Below, in pieces: positions 16,622 to 23,442 of a DNA stretch of 29,030 bases (position 1 is the first letter of the stretch; each line of letters starts with the position of its first letter). Location of the stretch: positions 1 through 29,030 of IMG/VR virus record IMGVR_UViG_3300046751_000713. The stretch is one strand, 5' to 3'. The notes below the pieces were generated by a model, which worked only from the letters and a program-made list of their open reading frames with translations, had not been told where the DNA came from and ran no database searches. Both the position numbers and the translations under genes were made by a program. This stretch comes from a virus.

Positions 16622-17160
16622 TGGTTGAGCAAATTGATCCTGGTAAAGTTTTTTTGACCTTTAACAGTTGGGATTACTGGAATAAAACTGTTTTAGATTT
16701 ATGTAACGGTGAGGGAAAAGGTAGACCGCACGAAAGGGGGTCAAAAAAAGCTAATATCTTAAAAAATTGCAGAGAGGATAACATAGCTGTTAATGCTAAG
16801 TTTTTTAATGTAAGACGTAACAATGATTTTGCTGTAAAGTTAATTGATTTATCTCAGTGCCTTAGAAAATTGCATCCTGATTGTAATGTGGAGCTTAGAA
16901 ATTATGTTCACTACAGAAGCGGTGACTTCATGGGATGGCATACTAATAAGTATCAAGCTGGACATAGATATTATTTAATATGGGCTGAAGAAGAAGGTAA
17001 ATCTTTTTTTGAGTACGAAAAAGACGGAAAAATTATATCTTTGCCTGACAAAAAAGGTTGGAGTGTAAATAAATTCTTTTGTGGCGATGATGATAAGCTT
17101 TTTCCTCATCAAGTAGTAAGTAACACTAACAGGGTTTGTATAGGATTTAAGCTGAAATAG
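16621..17160 (+). CDS. 2-oxoglutarate/Fe(II) oxygenase-like protein
   Basis: The 179-aa protein has the C-terminal pattern of a double-stranded beta-helix oxygenase: NYVHYRSGDFMGWHTN (His107), RYYLIWAEEEGKSFFEY, a GW segment, then PHQVVSNTNRVCIGF with His163 and Arg171. These could be the metal His pair and the 2-oxoglutarate Arg. The usual HxD/E is HTN here (Asn109), so one metal ligand is changed or lies elsewhere. If active it might hydroxylate a tail protein or a host target; nothing visible fixes the substrate. It is placed between fibre-like genes and the tail fibre. The fold is moderately supported and the activity is uncertain. Confidence 0.5.
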   Translation: MVEQIDPGKVFLTFNSWDYWNKTVLDLCNGEGKGRPHERGSKKANILKNCREDNIAVNAKFFNVRRNNDFAVKLIDLSQCLRKLHPDCNVELRNYVHYRSGDFMGWHTNKYQAGHRYYLIWAEEEGKSFFEYEKDGKIISLPDKKGWSVNKFFCGDDDKLFPHQVVSNTNRVCIGFKLK

Positions 17161-17172
17161 ATTGAGGTAATC

Positions 17173-18381
17173 ATGGCTACAGCAGTTAAGCAAAGACGCG
17201 GTAACACTTCAGAGCATGGCTCATTTACCGGGCTTGAGGCTGAAATTACCGTCAATACAGAAACTAAAACTATTCATGTGCATGATGGCTCTACTGCTGG
17301 CGGTATTCCTTTAGCTAAAGCTAGCGAGCTAGGCGCAACAGTTACTGTAACAGATAATAGTGACGACACAGCTTTTCCAGTTGTGTTCCATAACGAATCA
17401 AGTGCAGGTACATTATTAGATGATACTGGCGAATTTACTTATAATCCAAATGATGGTGTATTAACTGTACCATTCAGATTAGATTTAGGCGGTCAAGGTA
17501 GTAGTAATGGAAGTCAAATAAATTTCAGTGATGGAAGTGATGCAGATTTCTTTAGAATATTAGAACTAAACAGTGATATATACTTTTCTGTTACTGGCAC
17601 TAATGCTGATATGTTATTTAGCACATCTCACTCTAATAGTGTATATAAGTTTGATGTTGGATCTTCTGACACTAAAGTAGAAATAGCACATGACAATACA
17701 ACTCTTTTTCACAATTTAATTGTTGATCAAGGCACTATAGCGTTAAAAGATGCAAGCGACCATGTAACTACCATTCAAGAAAATGCTGGTGGCAACATTA
17801 CTCTTACCTTGCCATCAGCAACAGGCACAATAGCACTAACTTCTGATATAACCGTCACCGCAGACAGCACAACAACTCTCACCAACAAGTCTATTAGCGG
17901 TGGGCAGATAAACTCTGGAACTATACCATCTGCACAAATACCAACTCTTAATCAAGACACCACAGGCAACGCGGCCACAGCTACCATCGCTAAAGGCGCG
18001 GCAGTTATTTATGATGCAAGTAATGACGGAGCTATAGGACACGCGACTGTAGCAGGTTTTGTTGGTAAAACTGTCGTCTATACTAATACAGTTAACGGTG
18101 ACGATTTAACTTTAGGCTTGCCAGATGTAGGAGTTGATATACAAATAGGTGAGCAGATTCATTTGATTAATGCTTCTACAGGTGATGGTGCTACAGCTAA
18201 TATTATTTTACATTTAGATGAGAGCGGGACACAGCAAAAAACAAATACTTGCACAGGCGCAATAGTAGTTGTTAACGATGGGACTTCTGACCCTAAAATA
18301 ACTGCTGGCGGTGTTGCTACTTTAATTGCGACTGCCGATAATACTTATGCATTATTTGGCTCTGGGGTGCAAAACACATGA
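17173..18381 (+). CDS. Tail fibre protein
   Basis: A 402-aa protein. Its N-terminus (KQRRGNTSEHGSFTGLEAEI, then VNTETKTIHVHDGSTAGGIP) is the attachment-type module shared by many phage fibres and by the N-terminal part of the Bordetella phage tropism determinant. The middle is Ser/Thr/Asp/Gly-rich beta repeats, including the fibre-type sequence NITLTLPSATGTIALTSD. A segment QDTTGNAATAT resembles fibre collagen-like or beta-spiral shafts. The C-terminal part (about 275-402) is a compact beta domain ending ADNTYALFGSGVQ that could bind the receptor. No chaperone domain is visible. Its stop overlaps the next start (ATGA). Confidence 0.8.
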   Translation: MATAVKQRRGNTSEHGSFTGLEAEITVNTETKTIHVHDGSTAGGIPLAKASELGATVTVTDNSDDTAFPVVFHNESSAGTLLDDTGEFTYNPNDGVLTVPFRLDLGGQGSSNGSQINFSDGSDADFFRILELNSDIYFSVTGTNADMLFSTSHSNSVYKFDVGSSDTKVEIAHDNTTLFHNLIVDQGTIALKDASDHVTTIQENAGGNITLTLPSATGTIALTSDITVTADSTTTLTNKSISGGQINSGTIPSAQIPTLNQDTTGNAATATIAKGAAVIYDASNDGAIGHATVAGFVGKTVVYTNTVNGDDLTLGLPDVGVDIQIGEQIHLINASTGDGATANIILHLDESGTQQKTNTCTGAIVVVNDGTSDPKITAGGVATLIATADNTYALFGSGVQNT

Positions 18382-18842
18382 TAGGCGCGGTTGCAAGCGC
18401 AGGAGCGCAATTGCATTTATTTGAATTAACCATAGGTAGGCAAGTTATAGGCAGTGGTAAAAGCACTATAACATCATATGGTTATTCAAAAGGCGTTATT
18501 GGCGGTATAAATCCTGCTACTAGAACCTATGGCTCTACTGGTAAAAGTCATGAAATAACTTTTGTGACAAATAGTTTTAGTCAAATACAGATCGGTATTT
18601 TAGCGGCAAGTGACGGAACTAATATTACTAATTCAGATGCAACTTTTAAGACGTGTATAGTCAGTTGGTTGAATAACAGCACTAATGTTTGGTCTAGGAT
18701 TTATTTATACAGAACTAATATGAATTTTGCTTCACTGTTTGGCGTAGATGGCGACCAATTTTCTCATGTGCTTGGAATACAGCCTTTTTCTGATAGTTAT
18801 ACCAACGGCACAAAGTTTTTTGTAGAATTTAGGGCAGATTAA
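18378..18842 (+). CDS. Unknown tail-associated protein
   Basis: A 154-aa protein that I do not recognise. It begins MIGAVASAGAQLHLFELT and is beta-rich with many Gly/Ser/Thr/Asn residues (VIGSGKSTITSYGYSKG, TRTYGSTGKSHEITF), like fibre tips or decoration proteins. It overlaps the fibre stop by four bases and touches the next gene by one, so it is probably translated together with the fibre. It could be the receptor-binding tip or an accessory of the fibre. Confidence 0.5.
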   Translation: MIGAVASAGAQLHLFELTIGRQVIGSGKSTITSYGYSKGVIGGINPATRTYGSTGKSHEITFVTNSFSQIQIGILAASDGTNITNSDATFKTCIVSWLNNSTNVWSRIYLYRTNMNFASLFGVDGDQFSHVLGIQPFSDSYTNGTKFFVEFRAD

Positions 18843-19360
18843 TGTCATATACAGTTAAAAGAATCGCGACAATAGACCCTGTAACTTTTCGCAGAATATT
18901 TAATGATTGTGAGTCTAGGTTGGAAGAAAATTTTGCTGTGTTGCAGGGTAAAAGCTCTGATGAAAAATATAATTATTTATTAGAAGCCGCTCAAGCTTGG
19001 GCAAAGATTGGTATGTGCCTAGAGTGTAGTAAAGATGGTCTGCCAGTGTTTATTAGTTATGGTGAGATAGATGGCACAAATTGGAAAATTATGAATTTTT
19101 TAGCTGGTAGAGATGCGTCTGGCAGTAGAAGTTATTTATATGATTCAGGTTGGCTTGTTGCAATGCGAGACTTTCATCTAACCATGTCATCAGTTTATAC
19201 AACGCAAGAACATATAATGACACCTGATTCTTCAGCTAAAACATTTGTCGATGCAAGAATTGATGTGGCGGATTCTGATAATAGATTTAATCACACAGTA
19301 GAATCAGAGAATACTGTGGCTGATATTTATATTGAAAAAACAATTAAGGACATAAGTTAA
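18842..19360 (+). CDS. Unknown protein in the tail fibre operon
   Basis: A 172-aa mixed alpha/beta protein with no membrane segment. The N-terminal 60 residues are helical (FRRIFNDCESRLEENFAVLQ), followed by strands with GLPVFISYGEIDGTNWKIMN. The layout, a helix pair followed by a mixed sheet, is loosely reminiscent of acyltransferase-like phage proteins, but no cofactor motif is present and I do not assign one. It is linked by one-base overlaps to both neighbours (TAATG). Confidence 0.45.
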   Translation: MSYTVKRIATIDPVTFRRIFNDCESRLEENFAVLQGKSSDEKYNYLLEAAQAWAKIGMCLECSKDGLPVFISYGEIDGTNWKIMNFLAGRDASGSRSYLYDSGWLVAMRDFHLTMSSVYTTQEHIMTPDSSAKTFVDARIDVADSDNRFNHTVESENTVADIYIEKTIKDIS

Positions 19361-19587
19361 TGGCTTTTGGTAATGATGGCGTAAGATATAAAATTGTATT
19401 TGACTACGATGTTCAATTCTTTTCATGGAGTGGACAATGCTTTTATTTTAAAAAAGATGTGCCTGATTATGTGCCTCATTGGGAGATAGGCCAAGCTAAA
19501 CGCAGGGGAGCTAAAGTAATAGAAATGGAAGGTACGCCAGAACAAAAAGTTAATTTATTTTACGGTGGCTTTGATGGGGTGGCGTGA
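19360..19587 (+). CDS. Small unknown protein
   Basis: A 75-aa protein starting at the last base of the previous stop and overlapping the cupin gene by 14 bases. It has aromatic-rich strands (YKIVFDYDVQFFSWSGQCFYF) and a short amphipathic end. No known motif is seen. Its coupling to the genes on both sides supports real translation. Confidence 0.5.
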   Translation: MAFGNDGVRYKIVFDYDVQFFSWSGQCFYFKKDVPDYVPHWEIGQAKRRGAKVIEMEGTPEQKVNLFYGGFDGVA

Positions 19588-20035
19588 TAGTAAGACTAAA
19601 TACTATTTTCCGTTTATAAAGCGGCAGATAAGGTTAGCTAAATGCGGTAAAAAAACAGAGCCAATGTTAAATATTTATTGGTTGTTTAGATACTGTATGC
19701 TAAATAGATTATTTGAAGGGGATAAGACTAATGATTACCACAGTCACCCGAAGCATTTTATTAGCTTTATTGTACTCGGTTCATATACTCAAGACGTTAT
19801 TAAGGCTGATGGCCGTCAGTATACTCAGCGCTGTCGCTGGTTTAATGTGGTTAACGCTAATGATATGCACAATGTTTATGATATTGCCCCTAACACTTGG
19901 ACTGTCATGCTTGTATGGCCTTTTGGCAAAAATAAAGGAATGACGTTACTAAGTGAGCATGGGACATTTTGGTGCAAAGACCCAGTTTTAATGGACAAAG
20001 GAAAAGAATATCACTTGAGGCCAGCAGAATTATGA
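19574..20035 (+). CDS. Cupin-like metal-binding protein
   Basis: With ATG 19574 the protein is 153 aa. Residues about 55-75 (DYHSHPKHFISFIVLGSY) match the first cupin motif of the phage cupin group, with His56 and His58 as likely ligands, and the second half has NDMHNVYDIAPNTWTVMLVWP with His99. The C-terminal segment (TFWCKDP) is typical of these small proteins. Function is unknown: it may act on a sugar or small molecule, or be purely structural. The GTG at 19565 would add three residues; GGTGG at 19564-19568 is spaced better for 19574. It lies beside fibre genes, near the oxygenase-like gene. Confidence 0.6.
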   Translation: MGWRDSKTKYYFPFIKRQIRLAKCGKKTEPMLNIYWLFRYCMLNRLFEGDKTNDYHSHPKHFISFIVLGSYTQDVIKADGRQYTQRCRWFNVVNANDMHNVYDIAPNTWTVMLVWPFGKNKGMTLLSEHGTFWCKDPVLMDKGKEYHLRPAEL

Positions 20036-20211
20036 CCGTTAAAGAATTACTAGCAAGATTAGAAAAGCACGAAGAAATCTGCGCTGTCAGGCTAGAGGCC
20101 ATTGACAAGCGTCTTGATGAGGGGTCTAAAAAGTTTGTTAGGCTAGAGTATTATATCTGGGGGATATATGCGGCTATTTTTGTTAGTGCTTTTGCTGATA
20201 GGCTCATCTAG
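20032..20211 (+). CDS. Small membrane protein, XhlA-like
   Basis: The 59-aa product starts at the ATG overlapping the cupin stop (ATGA). It has an N-terminal charged helix (KELLARLEKHEEICAVRLEA, then IDKRLDEG) followed by one transmembrane segment (YYIWGIYAAIFVSAFADRL). This coil-plus-TM layout resembles the XhlA/holin-associated membrane proteins of phages, which help lysis proteins or sit at the membrane. It is followed within the same frame region by the exported protein gene. The lysis role is only suggested, since the true holin is 3.2 kb away. Confidence 0.5.
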   Translation: MTVKELLARLEKHEEICAVRLEAIDKRLDEGSKKFVRLEYYIWGIYAAIFVSAFADRLI

Positions 20212-20812
20212 TTACGCGCAAGATACGGACAGTGGCAACAGCTCTACTCAATCTGGTGACTTAAATACTAACCAGCAGGGTGCTACAGTTGACAGTAACA
20301 ATGAAACGACCACTAACACCAATCAGTACAACGGAGCTGGTAGTGCTAGTGAGATACCAGTAGCCTCAGCAGTCGCGCCAAGCTTGATGTCGGGTGGTAA
20401 TGATAGCTGCTTAAAGTCTACCAGTGGGGGTGTATCTACCTTACAAATAGGTATAAGCTCTGGCAAGTATGTAGAAGATGAAGACTGTAACAGGCGTAAA
20501 GATGCTCAAATGCTATTTACGCTAAACATGAAGATAGCGGCAATTACCAGAATGTGCCAGCATGATGATAACTGGATGTCTATGTTTGAATCAGGGACAC
20601 CATGTCCCCTTATTGTAGGCGGTAAGGTGGTAGCAGGTAAGAATGCTTACTTAATGATGAAACGAAAACCTACTTTATTTGTCAGGGGATATGAAGACAA
20701 CAAGGAATATTTTGATGTCGCGTTAGGCATCAATGGAGGTACAAACGGTGAACATAAAGAAAATGGCGATGCTAAGTCTGTTTCTGAGCGCTTCCGCACA
20801 ACTGAGTGGTGA
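20168..20812 (+). CDS. Exported protein with signal peptide, unknown function
   Basis: A 214-aa protein. A Sec signal peptide (MRLFLLVLLLIGSSSYAQD) suggests cleavage after SYA and export to the periplasm. A Ser/Thr/Asn/Gln-rich segment follows (about 21-65), then a compact domain with Cys80, Cys107, Cys129 and Cys146 containing AQMLFTLNMKIAAITRMCQH and ESGTPCPLIVGGK. The motif set resembles a family of unknown proteins that I recall from marine phages; I cannot name it. The start has GGGGG at 20159-20163 and overlaps the upstream gene by 44 bases. The paired exported gene downstream suggests that the two products act together outside the cytoplasm. Confidence 0.6.
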   Translation: MRLFLLVLLLIGSSSYAQDTDSGNSSTQSGDLNTNQQGATVDSNNETTTNTNQYNGAGSASEIPVASAVAPSLMSGGNDSCLKSTSGGVSTLQIGISSGKYVEDEDCNRRKDAQMLFTLNMKIAAITRMCQHDDNWMSMFESGTPCPLIVGGKVVAGKNAYLMMKRKPTLFVRGYEDNKEYFDVALGINGGTNGEHKENGDAKSVSERFRTTEW

Positions 20813-21821
20813 TACTGGTGTCTACTATCCTCAAGCTGTTACTTTCGGCAGTCTTATTGATCCTAATATTAACCCTTTACGGCCAATTGGTGATTTTGTA
20901 GAGATACAAGAGTTAGTCAATACCGCTAATTACATCAATACACAGGTCAGTGACGCGCAAGCAAGTGTCGTTGAAATGTCTCTAGGTGTACCAGGATCTG
21001 CTGATTCAGTGGATGGATTAGTTGTCCCGGTAGCAGGTAGAACAGACAGCCACAAAATAGATCTTCTTGAGGTCGCGTACTATAATCAATCTATCTTAGA
21101 TACAGCGAATGCTAATTATTATTCGGCTGAACATTTACTGGTGGATAGTTATGAAGAGAATATGGATCAAATGGAAGCGGCTATTGAGATGTTTTCAGGA
21201 GCAGCAACTGAGATTTCAAAGGCAGAAGCAATATATACAGAGGCTGTTAATGCTCAAACTGACGATGAGCGTATCCAACTACAGAATTATATTCGTGCGA
21301 ACGATGTACAAATTGACCAATCAACAGTCCAAACATTCAATCAATCACTTGATATTATTGAGGATAAAGCACAAGCGGCTACAGCGAGCTTATGGGCAAG
21401 CCAAGATAGCTCAACCCTTGCAATGATTAATTACGATGGTATTGCTACATTATCCAACATGACTAACTCTACGGTCGCGTATGATGCGTGGTCAGACCAA
21501 ATGACGATTACATGGGATAATGCTACTGATACTGTCCTACAAGGTGTGTTTTTTAACAACGCAGACAATATAGGGTGGACACAAGCCACTACAGAGGTCT
21601 ATGACGGCTTTTATGGTGATACCCCTCCTGTTAGCATCAATGAAATGTACAGCGCCTACAGCTATGGTTCAGGTGAAACAGTGGCATCTATGGGGTCAGG
21701 TTATCAAATAAATGCTAAACTCTATGATCCCGTACAATTAATGGAAGATGTTATTGATGTTACTAACGAAAACCCAACCACTAATTACAACAATCAGAAC
21801 GGTAACTTAGGTGGTTTATAA
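20748..21821 (+). CDS. Exported, Asn/Ala-rich unknown protein
   Basis: The 357-aa protein is read from GTG 20748, because GGAGGT (20735-20740) is 7 nt upstream and the resulting start gives a good signal peptide (MNIKKMAMLSLFLSASAQLS). An ATG at 20733 would add five residues but overlaps that ribosome-binding site. The mature part is predicted mostly helical (about 110-220, VDSYEENMDQMEAAIEMFSG) with Ala/Gln/Asp-rich repeats, then beta segments around TMTITWDNATDTV and an Asn-rich tail (NNQNGNLGGL). It overlaps the preceding exported gene by 65 bases in a different frame. The function is unknown; it may be a structural or host-envelope component. Confidence 0.55.
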   Translation: MNIKKMAMLSLFLSASAQLSGDTGVYYPQAVTFGSLIDPNINPLRPIGDFVEIQELVNTANYINTQVSDAQASVVEMSLGVPGSADSVDGLVVPVAGRTDSHKIDLLEVAYYNQSILDTANANYYSAEHLLVDSYEENMDQMEAAIEMFSGAATEISKAEAIYTEAVNAQTDDERIQLQNYIRANDVQIDQSTVQTFNQSLDIIEDKAQAATASLWASQDSSTLAMINYDGIATLSNMTNSTVAYDAWSDQMTITWDNATDTVLQGVFFNNADNIGWTQATTEVYDGFYGDTPPVSINEMYSAYSYGSGETVASMGSGYQINAKLYDPVQLMEDVIDVTNENPTTNYNNQNGNLGGL

Positions 21822-22318
21822 TGGGTATTGAAGATATAGAATTAGACGTAGGTGGCACTAAATTTAAAGGTATTTACATTGCTATCCTTATGTCTTTTGC
21901 CACTACGATAGGCGGTGGTATATGGGCGGCAAGTGAATTTGTGTCAAGAATTGATAATATTGAGTCAAATCTTGAGCAAACTGCTGAATCTATACCCAAT
22001 ATAGAGCCAATTGAGCTAGAATTAGCTAGTATTAGGACTAAAATAGAGGATAATGATTTAGGGCATTTGCAAGGCAAGCTCGCTGAACTTGACACGCTAC
22101 TCCTTAGTATAAAAGAGCGACAAGCTGAAGTCTTGTCAAATGCCTCAGAATCTACAGCTAAAGTCAATGCAATGGAAAAGGATTGGATTGAAGTTAGAAA
22201 TGAGTACAAGGCTATGGCTGATGCGATTAAGCAGTTTGAAGCTCAAGTAAATAAATTCAAAGCAGAGGTTGATGATCTGTGGAAAGGTTTAGATGCGGCA
22301 AGTTCACCATTGGGGTAG
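21821..22318 (+). CDS. Membrane-anchored coiled-coil protein
   Basis: A 165-aa protein. The N-terminal 16 residues are short and acidic; residues 17-40 are a transmembrane segment (GIYIAILMSFATTIGGGIWA). From residue 41 to 160 it is a nearly continuous coiled coil (SRIDNIESNLEQTAESI ... VNKFKAEVDDLWKGL). It starts at the last base of the previous stop. The topology suggests an anchored rod, like the inner-membrane part of a spanin or a membrane-tethered phage factor. No lipobox or second TM is visible, and a spanin partner is not seen, so the role is open. Confidence 0.55.
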   Translation: MGIEDIELDVGGTKFKGIYIAILMSFATTIGGGIWAASEFVSRIDNIESNLEQTAESIPNIEPIELELASIRTKIEDNDLGHLQGKLAELDTLLLSIKERQAEVLSNASESTAKVNAMEKDWIEVRNEYKAMADAIKQFEAQVNKFKAEVDDLWKGLDAASSPLG

Positions 22319-22321
22319 ATT

Positions 22322-22495
22322 ATGGAAAGTTTTATTGATGAAATAAGAGATGTAATAGCTAAATATAAAGCTATAGCATCTGCTAGAATCACAGCATTAA
22401 AGAGCGCCATACAGGTTGCTTGGGCTAATTTTATTAAAAAACCTGCACCTAAAGCAGCGCCTAAAGCTAAGAAAAAGGCTAAGAAAAGTGGCTAA
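22322..22495 (+). CDS. Micro-gene 1 of basic cluster (57 aa)
   Basis: ATG 22322 gives 57 residues: an amphipathic helix (MESFIDEIRDVIAKYKAI) followed by a Lys/Ala/Pro tail (KKPAPKAAPKAKKKAKKSG) like the tails of histone H1-like proteins. The first codon follows 3 nt after the previous stop. The GTG start of the next gene lies within its last codons, so the two overlap by 8 bases. The basic tail suggests nucleic-acid contact; this is inference only. Confidence 0.55.
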   Translation: MESFIDEIRDVIAKYKAIASARITALKSAIQVAWANFIKKPAPKAAPKAKKKAKKSG

Positions 22496-22772
22496 AGATC
22501 CTAGATTAAAACGTGCTGGTGTAGAGGGTTTTAATAAACCTAAAAGAACACCAGGTCATCCTAAAAAGTCTCACGTTGTTGTTGCTAAGGTGGGTGACAA
22601 GGTAAAGACTATTCGTTTTGGTGAGCAGGGTGCTAAGACCGCAGGTAAGCCAAAAGCAGGTGAATCTGACGCAGTAAAAGCCAAAAGAAAGTCCTTTAAG
22701 GCGCGTCATGCAAAGAATATAGCCAAGGGTAAGATGTCTGCTGCTTACTGGGCTGACAAGGTGAAGTGGTAA
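22488..22772 (+). CDS. Micro-gene 2 of basic cluster, DUF6321-like
   Basis: The GTG at 22488 gives 94 residues opening MAKDPRLKRAGVEGFNKPKR, with HPKKSHVVVAKVGDKVKTIRF, GEQGAKTAGKPKAGES, KSFKARHAKNIAKGK and an AAYWADKVKW ending. I recognise this as the pattern of a small protein widespread in marine phages (DUF6321 from memory), of unknown function. Extremely rich in Lys. Upstream in-frame TTG 22416 lies inside the previous gene and gives a different N-terminus; I prefer the GTG because the following residues match the family start. Confidence 0.65.
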   Translation: MAKDPRLKRAGVEGFNKPKRTPGHPKKSHVVVAKVGDKVKTIRFGEQGAKTAGKPKAGESDAVKAKRKSFKARHAKNIAKGKMSAAYWADKVKW

Positions 22773-22993
22773 TGGCTAAGTTTAGAAAGGTGGCTAAAGA
22801 TAAGAAAACAGGCGTTGCTAAAAAGTATCTATCTGGCGCTAAAAACAAATCTAAAAAGGCCGCTGAAATTAAAAAAACTGCCGCAGCTTACAAACGTGGT
22901 GAATTTATTGACGTAAAAGCAGTACAGAAATCGAGGGTTGCACAAGATGGCCGCAAAAAAACCACCAAGAAAACCCCTAAGCGCAAGCGTTAA
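22772..22993 (+). CDS. Micro-gene 3 of basic cluster
   Basis: The ATG at 22772 shares one base with the upstream TAA stop (TAATG). It gives 73 residues with the pattern MAKFRKVAKDKKTGVAKKYL, SGAKNKSKKAAEIKKTAA and a Lys/Arg-rich end (KKTTKKTPKRKR). A very basic, low-complexity protein of a type common in marine phage genomes. The GTG at 22766 is an alternative but lies inside the previous gene. Function is unknown. Confidence 0.6.
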   Translation: MAKFRKVAKDKKTGVAKKYLSGAKNKSKKAAEIKKTAAAYKRGEFIDVKAVQKSRVAQDGRKKTTKKTPKRKR

Positions 22994-23216
22994 GGCGACT
23001 TTAAAGAAAAAAGCAGAGGGCAGTAAGTTTACTGCTGGTCAGCTTGAAAAGGTATATCGCAGGGGTCAAGGCGCTTATTTAAGTGGTGGCTCTCGTAATG
23101 TTCCTATGGCTGCATGGGCTATGGGCCGGGTTAATAGTTTTGTTTCAGGTAAAGGCGGTGCTAGAAAGGCTGATGCAGATATAGCTAAGAAAAAACCAAC
23201 CAAGAGGAAAAAGTAA
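22947..23216 (+). CDS. Micro-gene 4 of basic cluster, DUF5824-like
   Basis: The ATG at 22947 overlaps the previous gene in another frame by 47 bases. The 89-residue product has the pattern LKKKAEGSKFTAGQLEKVYR, RGQGAYLSGGSRNVPMAAW and AMGRVNSFVSGKGGARKADA, followed by a Lys-rich end. This looks like the DUF5824 family (recalled from memory), found in phage genomes next to other basic small proteins. The conserved Trp/Ala/Met/Arg/Val core suggests a small folded part rather than a pure tail. Confidence 0.62.
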   Translation: MAAKKPPRKPLSASVKATLKKKAEGSKFTAGQLEKVYRRGQGAYLSGGSRNVPMAAWAMGRVNSFVSGKGGARKADADIAKKKPTKRKK

Positions 23217-23311
23217 TGCCACAAGGTAAAGGTACATACGGATCAAAAATGGGTCGCCCACCAATGAAAAAGGGCAAAAAAAAGCCAGTCAAAAAAGGTA
23301 AAAAGAAATGA
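23216..23311 (+). CDS. Micro-gene 5 of basic cluster (31 aa)
   Basis: An ATG overlapping the previous TAA by one base gives 31 residues: MPQGKGTYGSKMGRPPMKKG followed by Lys/Pro/Val repeats. The opening Gly-Lys-Gly-Thr-Tyr-Gly-Ser-Lys with Gly-Arg-Pro-Pro recalls tiny proteins of marine phages; a minor-groove (AT-hook-like) GRP core is also present. Its stop overlaps the next ATG (ATGA). Short, but its coupling and composition favour translation. Confidence 0.5.
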   Translation: MPQGKGTYGSKMGRPPMKKGKKKPVKKGKKK

Positions 23312-23433
23312 ATGATGAAGTAAAAACTCCATCTAAAAAAGAACCTGTGAAAAAAAAGGAAGCTGCAAAGCCAAAAGCAGAACCTGTCAAAGCTGTGAGA
23401 GTGCCTTCACTTAGGCGTTTTGTAAGAAAATAG
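23308..23433 (+). CDS. Micro-gene 6 of basic cluster (41 aa)
   Basis: ATG 23308 overlaps the previous stop. The 41 residues are Lys/Pro/Glu-rich (TPSKKEPVKKKEAAKPKAEP) with an Arg-rich end (SLRRFVRK). It lies 9 nt before the holin start. There is no recognisable family. It continues the run of coupled micro-genes. Confidence 0.45.
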   Translation: MNDEVKTPSKKEPVKKKEAAKPKAEPVKAVRVPSLRRFVRK

Positions 23434-23442
23434 GAGTCAAAA

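Noticed and set aside
22506-22709. Minus-strand frame of 67 codons opposite the basic micro-genes
   Set aside because: It lies opposite conserved-looking micro-genes with overlapping translation signals and has no ribosome-binding site.
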